Source: an uncultured Collinsella sp. (GTDB lineage: Bacteria; Actinomycetota; Coriobacteriia; Coriobacteriales; Coriobacteriaceae). From it: a stretch of 5,579 nucleotides of DNA. This document shows positions 1 through 5,551 of the stretch, in pieces; positions within the stretch are counted from its first letter, which is position 1; the number at the start of each line of letters is the position of its first letter. A program made the position numbers and the translations under genes. The stretch spans positions 1 through 5,579 of the forward strand of contig CABUAL010000126.1 of the NCBI GenBank assembly GCA_902489515.1, given 5' to 3'. A model generated the notes under the pieces. That model ran no database searches. It was not told the DNA's origin and was given only the letters and a program-made list of their open reading frames with translations.

Positions 1-18
1 CCGAGGCTTCGGCCTTCC

Positions 19-363
19 CTATCTCAGGGTTCCGTCGTATTCAACCATGGCGGGTTGCTTTGACAGGCGCCCTACGGCCGTCTTATAGACCTCGGAACGA
101 TCGCGCCGCCCTATTGCTACAATCTCGGCAATCTCAACCATTCCGTCCTCTCGGATTCGGAAAACCATTCTGAGTCCTGCATTCCGCCATTTAATCTTTT
201 TGCAGCCGGCGAGCTCGCCGTGAAGCGGCGTTCCGATTTCATCAGCGCGCGTCTTTAATATTGCGACGGCAATACGGACGAGCCTGCGCTGGAATCCATC
301 TAGTTTTTGATATTCCTTCTCGACGTCTCGATTCAAAAAGCCGACAACAAAATGCCCGCTCAT
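19..363 (-). CDS. RelE/ParE-family type II toxin
   Basis: A 114-residue protein with the RelE/ParE toxin pattern. RelE members are small ribosome-dependent mRNA endonucleases held inactive by their antitoxin; ParE members instead poison gyrase. Visible features are an N-terminal helical part (VEKEYQKLDGFQRRLV, about 14-29), a basic strand (KKIKWR, 55-60), the LRMVFRI strand (64-70, with R65) and the C-terminal IGRRDRSEVY (84-93). R65, R87 and Y93 sit where E. coli RelE has its catalytic R61, R81 and Y87, with the same six-residue step between the last two, so mRNA cleavage is favoured over gyrase poisoning (inference). Length is normal, slightly long at the C-terminus. The ATG start overlaps the antitoxin stop as ATGA (360-363), with GAGGA about 9 bases upstream, which indicates translational coupling. 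The TAG stop lies 18 bases from the window edge, so its terminator cannot be judged. Confidence 0.87.
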   Translation of the reverse strand: MSGHFVVGFLNRDVEKEYQKLDGFQRRLVRIAVAILKTRADEIGTPLHGELAGCKKIKWRNAGLRMVFRIREDGMVEIAEIVAIGRRDRSEVYKTAVGRLSKQPAMVEYDGTLR

Positions 364-710
364 TCGAAAAGGTCCTCGTCGAGAATCGCGTCCGGATCCA
401 TCGACTCAAGCTCCGCGAGGTCCTCGGCAGTTAAGGCGTCCTCAAACGGAACAAACTCATGCGGACCATGCTTGACTCGATTCGCAGCGATGCGATTTAT
501 CTCAAGTTCACGCAGATACTGCAGCGCGCCGTACATTTCCTCATAGGCAGCATAGTCGATAATCACGGTATCGATATCATTATGATCAGCAATGAACTGA
601 GGCGCGCGTTTTGCGCGTTTACGAATGGTGGATAAGGACTTGCTTGCTTCGGTAGCAGAAACAACCTGGTCTTTTGTAAACACCGGTTTTTCCAGAACAA
701 GTGGGGACAT
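360..710 (-). CDS. Phd/YefM-like antitoxin
   Basis: A 116-residue antitoxin partner of the downstream RelE-like toxin. Residues about 15-62 (QVVSATEASKSLSTIRKRAK, then FIADHNDIDTVIIDYAAYEEM) match the Phd/YefM DNA-binding fold: a first strand, a helix rich in Ser/Arg, then a strand pair ending in a Tyr-Glu helix. The C-terminal third is strongly acidic (EDLAELESMDPD and DEDLFE), as expected for the tail that wraps and neutralises a basic toxin. I chose the ATG at 708-710 because GGAGG lies 5 bases upstream of it. A longer frame starting at 782 would be encoded by the operator palindrome, has no Shine-Dalgarno sequence and adds a low-complexity, non-family extension. The pair is expected to repress its own promoter through the palindrome at 731-770. 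Base composition is more AT-rich than in the neighbouring genes, which fits a mobile or acquired module. Confidence 0.87.
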   Translation of the reverse strand: MSPLVLEKPVFTKDQVVSATEASKSLSTIRKRAKRAPQFIADHNDIDTVIIDYAAYEEMYGALQYLRELEINRIAANRVKHGPHEFVPFEDALTAEDLAELESMDPDAILDEDLFE

Positions 711-730
711 TTTGACCTCCAAAAAATAAT

Positions 731-770
731 CTGGATTATATTTCAAAGTATACTTCAAAATATAATCCAG
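731..770 (-). promoter_or_regulatory. Toxin-antitoxin operator: 40-bp palindrome over the promoter
   Basis: The arms CTGGATTATATTT (731-743) and AAATATAATCCAG (758-770) are perfect inverse complements. The 10-bp palindrome AAGTATACTT (746-755) shares the same centre (750/751), so 18 of 20 base pairs are symmetric. On the minus strand TATAAT (735-740) is a consensus -10 box placed to give a leader of roughly 18 bases before the antitoxin ATG; I see no good -35. TTTGAAGTATA and TTTGAAATATA also occur in tandem at a 12-base step within it. Adjacent to it, 771-786 is a second small inverted repeat (ACTTTT, 4-base gap, AAAAGT). Position, size and symmetry are typical of an autoregulated toxin-antitoxin operator; binding by this antitoxin is inferred. 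Confidence 0.75.
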
Positions 771-794
771 ACTTTTATTCAAAAGTTAAAAGCC

Positions 795-1799
795 TTATCG
801 ATTCTCGATGCTACCGATGTTTTTGAGCTCGATGGAGATGAGGCCGTTGGGCTCGTTGACGAACTCGATGTACTCGGAGTTTGAACCCATCTCGGCCGGG
901 AAGCTGATCTCGATGCCCGTGTCGGTACTAATCTTGTGATTGCGTACGGCCGCGCGCTCGACTTGCTTGCGCTCCACGGGCACGCGCTCGGGCACCTTCT
1001 CCTCGGTCAGCGCCGCACGCACGCTCTCCTTGATAACCGGCTCGTCCTCAAAGACCTCATCGACGATATCCCAAGGCGGCAGCTCCTCGTCGTCTTCAAC
1101 CTTCTCGGCAACGGCGGCTTTAACCTTGGCGAGCGCTACGGCCGTGTTGGCGCCGTGCTCCTCGGCGACTTCCTCGACCACGCGCGTCACCGTGTCGATG
1201 ACCTCCTTACCCGAAACCCCCGTGTCGCACTGCAGCAGGCCGTCGGGAATGAGCATGCGGTCCTCGCCGGCAATCTTGCGCTTCTTATCCACATAGCCGA
1301 TCTCCATGGTGCTTGCACGCACGATGGCATAGCTCGGCACCTTTTGCGAGGGGTTTGGCAAAATGGCGTAGTGGCGCGCGATGTCGTTACGAACCTCGCC
1401 CTCTTCGCGACCCACCTCGTGCATGAATGCCTGCTTGGAGCCCAGCAGCATCACGGCAAACCAGCGGGCATCTTCATCATCGTCAAAGTCCGCCACCAGC
1501 ACGTCGGTGGACTCGGCTTTCTCGGCCTTGGTGAGTTCGGAAGAGATGAACTCCGCAATCTGCTGAGACAAGTCCACGAACTCACGCTCACCAAAGAAAT
1601 AGCCCTTGAGCTCGCCGCCAAACGCAGAGTTCTCCGCAAACGTGGCGCGCTTATTGTCGGCCGAGGTACGTGCGCGGCGCAGATGCGTGGTCACAAAGCT
1701 GCGCACGATACGGCTTTCGATATCCAGCTCGCGCTGGCTCATGACGTTGACGGCAGAGTCAAAGTCCAGGATATGCAGAATCGCGTGATTGATTTTCAT
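795..1799 (-). CDS. 37-kDa nucleoid-associated protein (NdpA/YejK, NA37 family)
   Basis: A protein of 334 residues matching the NA37 nucleoid-associated family (E. coli YejK/NdpA), cytoplasmic proteins found with the nucleoid whose exact role is poorly known. Supporting features are the N-terminal MKINHAILHILD, a middle region of alternating strands and helices, an acidic, helical, low-complexity linker (about residues 205-285) and the C-terminal signature HKISTDTGIEISFP (288-301) followed by a final beta region (YIEFVNEPNGLISIELKNI). Length agrees with the family. I start at the ATG at 1797-1799 because the protein then begins at the conserved MKINHAI and ACGGA lies about 9 bases upstream. 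An ATG three codons earlier (1806-1808) has GGA directly against it, so it is less likely but not excluded. No terminator follows, only the AT-rich toxin-antitoxin operator. The gene is preceded by a copy of the 31-base repeat. It is not obviously co-regulated with its neighbours. Confidence 0.88.
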   Translation of the reverse strand: MKINHAILHILDFDSAVNVMSQRELDIESRIVRSFVTTHLRRARTSADNKRATFAENSAFGGELKGYFFGEREFVDLSQQIAEFISSELTKAEKAESTDVLVADFDDDEDARWFAVMLLGSKQAFMHEVGREEGEVRNDIARHYAILPNPSQKVPSYAIVRASTMEIGYVDKKRKIAGEDRMLIPDGLLQCDTGVSGKEVIDTVTRVVEEVAEEHGANTAVALAKVKAAVAEKVEDDEELPPWDIVDEVFEDEPVIKESVRAALTEEKVPERVPVERKQVERAAVRNHKISTDTGIEISFPAEMGSNSEYIEFVNEPNGLISIELKNIGSIENR

Positions 1800-1838
1800 A
1801 TACGGCATTCCGTTCTAGATCGCTTTTGGCACGAACCA

Positions 1839-1844
1839 GTATAG
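1839..1844 (-). promoter_or_regulatory. Candidate -10 box for the nucleoid-associated protein gene
   Basis: TATACT on the minus strand matches the sigma-70 -10 consensus at five of six positions and lies about 40 bases before the chosen start codon. No convincing -35 hexamer is found 16-18 bases upstream, where the sequence is GC-rich. The preceding gene ends at 1911 without a U-tract terminator, so read-through transcription is the alternative. Confidence 0.3.
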
Positions 1845-1873
1845 CGGTCGAGTCCACCCCAGGCGCATCGAAG

Positions 1874-1908
1874 ATTGGTGCATCGGGGACAGGTTGCTTT
1901 GCACCAAT
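1874..1908. repeat. 31-base dispersed repeat, copy 1, with 9-bp inverted ends
   Basis: ATTGGTGCA (1874-1882) and TGCACCAAT (1900-1908) form a perfect 9-bp inverted repeat around a 17-base centre containing GGGGACAGGTT. The 31-base core (1877-1907) matches 3090-3120 at 28 of 31 positions in the same orientation. This copy begins two bases beyond the stop codon of the DUF2974 gene. As RNA it would make a stem-loop at that transcript's 3' end, but no U-tract follows, so it is not a standard terminator. The layout (short, palindromic ends, intergenic, repeated) resembles REP/MITE-type elements mobilised in trans; no transposase lies in the window. Confidence 0.75.
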
Positions 1909-1910
1909 GG

Positions 1911-3071
1911 TTAGCGCAGGAGCTCGGACTGCCAAGCCTCGAGCTGTTCTGCCAAGCTCTTGCCGGCAGCGGGCATGTCGATCTGGGGACGTTTGGGCAG
2001 AAGCGCACACTTAAGAATCGCAACGATAGTCTGCGAGACAAAGCGTCGCGTATCCTTGTCAAAGCCTTGCGCAGCCTGGAGCATCACGGGCAGGCTCTCG
2101 CGCAGATTCCCAGCGATATCCGCAAACCGCTCAGCACCCGTAGCCTCAAGCACGGAGAACAACGCATCTACAAAACGCTCGCGCTCGTTAGGCGACACCG
2201 CAAGCAGCATCTCGCGAATGGAGCCATCAACGTATCGAGCACCGGCGGACAGGCGCTCACAGTACACGAAGTCGCGACCATCAACCACCCAGCTAAAGGG
2301 ATTATGCTGAAGCAGGCTGAACTCGGTGCTCTCAACGATGGCATAGTCCTCCTGTGTCTCGAACATCATGCCAAAGATCGACGACCGAGGTAGCGTCTTG
2401 TCGATTCGACCGGATAGATCGGCGAAGGCGTTGCCGCTCAGAAACTCCTCGACGAAGCCCGGACCATCATGGGAATACGCCCGTTCGATTCGCTCACGGG
2501 CGACATCGGGGCACATCGCCGCACCGTACACCGCAAGGTTTCCACCCTTGGAATGACCTCCGCACAAAAGCGGCCCGTCAATCGCATCCGCCGCCTCGTC
2601 TACATAACGCGCCGCGGATTCCTGGGCCGGCACAGGACACCGGAACGCCATGTTAAAGTCCTCTTTCCAGCCCACAATCGTGCTGTCGGTCCCCCGGAAG
2701 GCAAGATAGCTAAACCCCGCCGGAAATCGGAACGTCATGGCCGCAAACTGCTCCGTTGTCTCGGCATCACTCACGCTACGATAGCCGCAAACACGAACGC
2801 CACGGTAGCGAGGGCTTGCTGCCACAGCCTCCAACAGGGCACGACTCCCCTCCGGATCCCACAGGTCGCCAATCATGTCTTGGTAGCACTCGGCGCGCAG
2901 CAGCTCGCGTACGTCTAGGCCCTGCCAGTTCGTCAGCTCCGCCATATCACCCGGCAAACGCAAATAGGACAACCACGCAAAGACCAGGCTATCCACCGCG
3001 CAGAACGGCCGTTCCTCAAACGGATCAAACGCTGTCTGGGCATAGGTCAAAAAATTAGGCGAATCCGACAT
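1911..3071 (-). CDS. DUF2974 / Mbeg1-like alpha/beta-hydrolase family protein
   Basis: A 386-residue protein of the DUF2974 (Mbeg1-like) family, related to class 3 lipases; substrate unknown. The strongest evidence is the nucleophile elbow GHSKGG (172-177, Ser174) followed by NLAVYGA, the upstream AFRGTD strand (124-129) where class 3 lipases build the oxyanion hole, the family motif SHDGPGF (200-206), and QHNPFSW (255-261), where His256 is the likely catalytic histidine and Asp202 a possible acid. The N-terminus (MSDSPNFLTY) shows no signal peptide or membrane segment, so a cytoplasmic location is likely. The helical C-terminus (about 285-386) is less conserved. The start is supported by GGGAGG just 3-4 bases before ATG. 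The gene sits behind the ldh terminator and is bracketed by two copies of a 31-base repeat; only about 45 bases, mostly repeat, separate the terminator from the start. Hydrolase activity is inferred from motifs. Confidence 0.83.
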   Translation of the reverse strand: MSDSPNFLTYAQTAFDPFEERPFCAVDSLVFAWLSYLRLPGDMAELTNWQGLDVRELLRAECYQDMIGDLWDPEGSRALLEAVAASPRYRGVRVCGYRSVSDAETTEQFAAMTFRFPAGFSYLAFRGTDSTIVGWKEDFNMAFRCPVPAQESAARYVDEAADAIDGPLLCGGHSKGGNLAVYGAAMCPDVARERIERAYSHDGPGFVEEFLSGNAFADLSGRIDKTLPRSSIFGMMFETQEDYAIVESTEFSLLQHNPFSWVVDGRDFVYCERLSAGARYVDGSIREMLLAVSPNERERFVDALFSVLEATGAERFADIAGNLRESLPVMLQAAQGFDKDTRRFVSQTIVAILKCALLPKRPQIDMPAAGKSLAEQLEAWQSELLR

Positions 3072-3088
3072 GGCCCTCCCATCAACTA

Positions 3089-3120
3089 TGGTGCATTGGG
3101 GTCAGGTTACTTTGCACCAA
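3089..3120. repeat. 31-base dispersed repeat, copy 2, abutting the ldh terminator
   Basis: The second copy has inverted ends TGGTGCA (3089-3095) and TGCACCA (3113-3119), with a centre containing GGGGTCAGGTT. It differs from copy 1 at three positions of 31 and points the same way. Its outer end merges with the U-tract of the ldh terminator (minus strand CCTTTTTGGTGCA), so the two features share bases. It fills most of the space between that terminator and the DUF2974 ribosome binding site (GGGAGG at about 3075-3080). Confidence 0.75.
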
Positions 3121-3154
3121 AAAGGCGCCCGGGCCGTGTGGACCCGGACGCCTT
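3119..3154 (-). terminator. Rho-independent terminator of ldh
   Basis: On the minus strand AAGGCGTCCGGG (3143-3154) pairs with CCCGGGCGCCTT (3122-3133) over 12 bp including one G-U pair, with a 9-base loop, followed at once by a run of five T (3119-3123, partly in the stem). It begins 31 bases after the lactate dehydrogenase stop codon. On the plus strand no T-run follows, so it acts in the ldh direction only. Confidence 0.88.
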
Positions 3155-3185
3155 CATTGTAGCTTTTCGCTCTAGCGAGCTTGAT

Positions 3186-4136
3186 TTAGCAGGAGAAGTC
3201 GACGCTGTCGATGATGTCCTTGAGGGCCTTGGCGGAGGCGGTGAGCTCATGCTGCTCGTCATCGTTCAGCGGCACGGGGACGCGGCAGACGACGCCGTCG
3301 CGGCCAACGACCGTCGGCATGGAGATAGCCAGATCGGACAGGCCATACTCGCCCACCATGAGCGAGGAAACGGGCAGAACGGTCTGCTCATCGCGCATGA
3401 CAGCGGTGCAGATGCGCTTGACGGCCATGGCGACGCCGTAGTAGGTGGCGTGCTTCTTCTCGATGATGGTGTAGGCGGAGTTCTTGACGTCCTCGGCGAT
3501 ACGCTTCTCGGCAGCCTCGTGCTCCAGATGACCGTGAAGCTCGCAGAAGGTGTTCAGCGGAACGCCAGCAACCTGAGCGCTGGACCAAGCGACAAACTCG
3601 GAGTCGCCGTGCTCGCCCATGACATAGGCCTGGACATCGCGCGGGTCAACCTCGACGTGGGCACCAAGCATCTGCTGCAGACGGCCAGTGTCGAGCACGG
3701 TGCCGGAGCCGATGACATGGCCCTCGGGCAGGCCGGACATCTTGATGGCAGCATAGGTCAGAACATCAACCGGGTTGGAGACGATTAGCAGAATGCCGTC
3801 GAAGCCGGACTTCTTAATCTCGGGGATAATGGACTTAAAGATGTTAACGTTCTTGTTGACCAGGTCCAGGCGGGTCTCACCGGGCTTCTGGGCAGCGCCA
3901 GCGGTGACGACGATCATGGCGGCGTCGGCGACATCGGAATAATCGCCGGCGTAGATCTTCATCGGCTCGGCAAACGTCATGCCGTGCGCGATATCCAGAG
4001 CCTCACCCTCGGCGCGGTTCTTGTCCACGTCGATGAGGACCATCTCGGAGAACAGACCGCTCTGCATCAGAGCGAACGCCGAAGACGAACCGACGAAGCC
4101 GCAGCCGACAATAGCGACCTTCTTCTCGTTAACCAT
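3186..4136 (-). CDS. ldh: L-lactate dehydrogenase (NAD-dependent)
   Basis: A 316-residue L-lactate dehydrogenase, the normal family length. It reduces pyruvate to L-lactate with NADH, regenerating NAD+ in fermentation in the cytoplasm. Visible are the Rossmann motif GCGFVG (11-16), Asp36 at the end of strand two (NAD over NADP), the mobile loop QKPGETR (83-89) with Gln83 (lactate rather than malate specificity, canonical Q102) and Arg89 (R109), SNPVD (120-124), Asp149 and Arg152 (D168, R171) and the GEHGDS active site with catalytic His176 (H195). Start: GGGAG lies 6 bases before ATG at 4134-4136; an upstream ATG at 4214 would extend through the leader hairpin and is rejected. Oddity: the positions that bind fructose-1,6-bisphosphate in allosteric bacterial enzymes, R173 and H188, are Gln154 and Gln169 here. 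The gene has its own leader and terminator, so it is probably monocistronic. Confidence 0.96.
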   Translation of the reverse strand: MVNEKKVAIVGCGFVGSSSAFALMQSGLFSEMVLIDVDKNRAEGEALDIAHGMTFAEPMKIYAGDYSDVADAAMIVVTAGAAQKPGETRLDLVNKNVNIFKSIIPEIKKSGFDGILLIVSNPVDVLTYAAIKMSGLPEGHVIGSGTVLDTGRLQQMLGAHVEVDPRDVQAYVMGEHGDSEFVAWSSAQVAGVPLNTFCELHGHLEHEAAEKRIAEDVKNSAYTIIEKKHATYYGVAMAVKRICTAVMRDEQTVLPVSSLMVGEYGLSDLAISMPTVVGRDGVVCRVPVPLNDDEQHELTASAKALKDIIDSVDFSC

Positions 4137-4163
4137 TAGAAACTCCCATCTCTCTCCACAAAC

Positions 4164-4192
4164 AAGCCGCCCGGGAACGACCCGAGCGGCTT
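4164..4192 (-). promoter_or_regulatory. Leader hairpin in front of ldh
   Basis: On the minus strand AAGCCGCTCGGG (4181-4192) pairs with CCCGGGCGGCTT (4164-4175) over 12 bp with one G-U pair and a 5-base loop (TCGTT). It ends 27 bases before the ldh ATG, outside the Shine-Dalgarno sequence. Only GTTTGT follows, so it is a poor intrinsic terminator. It could be a weak attenuator, a transcript-stabilising 5' stem or the terminator of the aminotransferase gene. The nearest -10-like hexamer upstream is CATAAT (4226-4231, minus strand), without a good -35. Confidence 0.55.
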
Positions 4193-4263
4193 GCCGTAAT
4201 CCCAATACATCCAATCGGGACTTTGATTATGCTCCTATTCGCAGCCAAAAATCGACCGTTTAC

Positions 4264-4338
4264 CGAAATTGTTTGCAGAATTCGTAAAATAACTGCACGA
4301 AATCGGTTTCGAGCTATTGACGAGTCGAAATAGGTTTC
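4264..4338. promoter_or_regulatory. Cluster of CGAAAT..GTTTC motifs upstream of ldh
   Basis: CGAAATCGGTTTC (4298-4310) and CGAAATAGGTTTC (4326-4338) are direct repeats with 12 of 13 bases identical, 28 bases apart. A weaker relative, CGAAATTGTTTGC, lies at 4264-4276. The middle copy is itself near-palindromic (CGAAA, 4 bases, TTTCG, to 4311). The last copy touches the aminotransferase stop codon. Repeated, partly symmetric sites in the only long gap upstream of ldh suggest binding sites for a transcription factor, which I cannot name. Confidence 0.4.
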
Positions 4339-5501
4339 TAATACAGGCCAGCCTCGCGAATGGCCTCGACAGCCAAAGCGATCTGATCGGGCGGCAGGAC
4401 CAGCGCCATGCGCACGTGCCCCTCGCCCGAAGGGCCAAAGCTCGCGCCCGGCGTCACCACAACGCCGGCCTTCTCCATGAGCTCCTCGCAAAACGCCATG
4501 GAATCGGTGCGACCACCGGGAAGCTTGGCCCACACAAACATAGAGCCATGCGCGTTGGGACGCTCCCAGCCCAGGCCCTCAAGACCGTCGCACAGGGCAT
4601 CGCGGCGTTCCTGGTACTTCAGACGCTGCGCCTCGACCTCATCGCGCGGACCGTTCAGGCACGCGATGGCGGCCTTCTGAATCGGGAAGAACATACCAAA
4701 GTCGATCTGGCCGCGCAGCTTGGCAAAGGCAGAGACCACATCCTCGCGACCGACCAAAAAGCCGATGCGAGCACCGGTGACGTTAAACGACTTGGAAAGC
4801 GAGAAGAACTCCACGCCCACCTCAAGCGCACCGGGATACTGCAAGAAGCTGCCGCCAGGTTCGCCGTCAAACACGATGTCGGAGTACGCGTTGTCATGCA
4901 CGATCAACAGATCGTGCTCGCGGGCGAAAGCGATAATCTCCTCGTAGACCTCGGGCGTTCCCACCGAGCCGACCGGGTTCGCGGGCAGCGACACGATCAT
5001 GTACTTGGCACGATCGGCCACCTCGGGATCGATACCCGCCACATAGGGCAGGTAATTATGCTCGGCAACCAGCGGATAGTATTCGAGCTTGGCATCGGCG
5101 ATTTTGGCGCCCGCCTCAAAGACCGGGTAGCACGGATCGGGAACCAGAATGGTGTCACCCGGATCGAGCAGGGCCAGGCCCAAATGGCCCACGCCCTCCT
5201 GCGTGCCGTTGCACGACTGCACCATAGACGGCGTAATGCCCGAAACGCCAAAGCGACGCTCATAGTAATCGCACACGGCTTGCTTGAGTTCGGGCAGGTC
5301 GCGCAGGGCATACTTCCACATCTCGGGATCTTGGGCTGCCTGCGTGAGCGCCTCGACCACGTGGTCGTACGGCTTAAAGTCGGGCGTGCCCACGCTCATG
5401 TTGTAAATGGTCTTGCCCTGAGCCTTCAGCGCGAGAAGCTTGTTGTTGAGCGAGGCGAAGACCTCCGCGCCAAAGCGGTCGAGACGCTGCGATGCCTGCA
5501 T
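4338..5501 (-). CDS. Class I/II PLP-dependent aminotransferase (DapL/AspC-like)
   Basis: A 387-residue fold-type I aminotransferase of normal length, moving an amino group between an amino acid and a 2-oxo acid in the cytoplasm. Signature residues in order: SVGTPDF (36-42), the cofactor phosphate loop NGTQEG (98-103), CYPVF (124-128) with Tyr125 stacking on the cofactor, LPANPVG (172-178) with Asn175, DNAYSD (203-208) with Asp203 and Tyr206, SLSKSFNVTGAR (234-245) with Schiff-base Lys237 and Arg245, and HVRMAL (362-367) with Arg364, which binds the substrate carboxylate. The overall look recalls LL-diaminopimelate aminotransferase and related aspartate/alanine enzymes, but the sequence alone does not fix the substrate. 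Start at 5499-5501: AAAGGTGG lies about 5 bases upstream and MQASQRLDRF fits the family; the longer frame to 5564 is encoded by a terminator-like hairpin. No terminator is clear before ldh. Confidence 0.9.
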   Translation of the reverse strand: MQASQRLDRFGAEVFASLNNKLLALKAQGKTIYNMSVGTPDFKPYDHVVEALTQAAQDPEMWKYALRDLPELKQAVCDYYERRFGVSGITPSMVQSCNGTQEGVGHLGLALLDPGDTILVPDPCYPVFEAGAKIADAKLEYYPLVAEHNYLPYVAGIDPEVADRAKYMIVSLPANPVGSVGTPEVYEEIIAFAREHDLLIVHDNAYSDIVFDGEPGGSFLQYPGALEVGVEFFSLSKSFNVTGARIGFLVGREDVVSAFAKLRGQIDFGMFFPIQKAAIACLNGPRDEVEAQRLKYQERRDALCDGLEGLGWERPNAHGSMFVWAKLPGGRTDSMAFCEELMEKAGVVVTPGASFGPSGEGHVRMALVLPPDQIALAVEAIREAGLY

Positions 5502-5520
5502 GGTGCCACCTTTCGATATG

Positions 5521-5551
5521 AAAAACGCGGCGCTCCGACAAGAGCGCCGCG
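5521..5551 (-). terminator. Intrinsic terminator or attenuator before the aminotransferase
   Basis: On the minus strand CGCGGCGCTC (5542-5551) pairs perfectly with GAGCGCCGCG (5526-5535) over 10 bp, with a 6-base loop (TTGTCG) and TTTTT directly after (5521-5525). This is a complete Rho-independent terminator. It ends 19 bases before the aminotransferase ATG. It may end an upstream gene beyond the window edge, or act as a conditional attenuator of the aminotransferase transcript. Confidence 0.85.

Noticed and set aside
1..18. Small stem AGGC-TTCG-GCCT (4-15) after the toxin stop
   Set aside because: Only 4 bp, and the window ends before any U-tract could be seen, so a terminator cannot be supported.
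711..782. 24-residue N-terminal extension of the antitoxin
   Set aside because: It would be encoded by the palindromic operator and lacks an RBS, whereas GGAGG stands 5 bases before the ATG at 710.
936..1844. 302-codon open frame on the plus strand
   Set aside because: It lies almost wholly antisense to the NA37 gene, has a low-complexity Leu/His/Ala-rich product with no known domain, and lacks its own ribosome binding site; it is a shadow of GC-rich codon use.
1875..2393. 172-codon plus-strand frame starting in repeat copy 1
   Set aside because: It is antisense to the 3' part of the DUF2974 gene, whose motifs are clear, and begins inside a repeat without a Shine-Dalgarno sequence.
1874..3120. 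The two repeats as a CRISPR array
   Set aside because: Only two copies exist, 1.2 kb apart with a whole gene between them, and there are no cas genes.
3096..3788. 230-codon open frame on the plus strand
   Set aside because: It runs from the repeat and terminator into sequence antisense to lactate dehydrogenase, and its Gly/Asp/Val-rich product resembles no family. The LDH on the other strand is certain.
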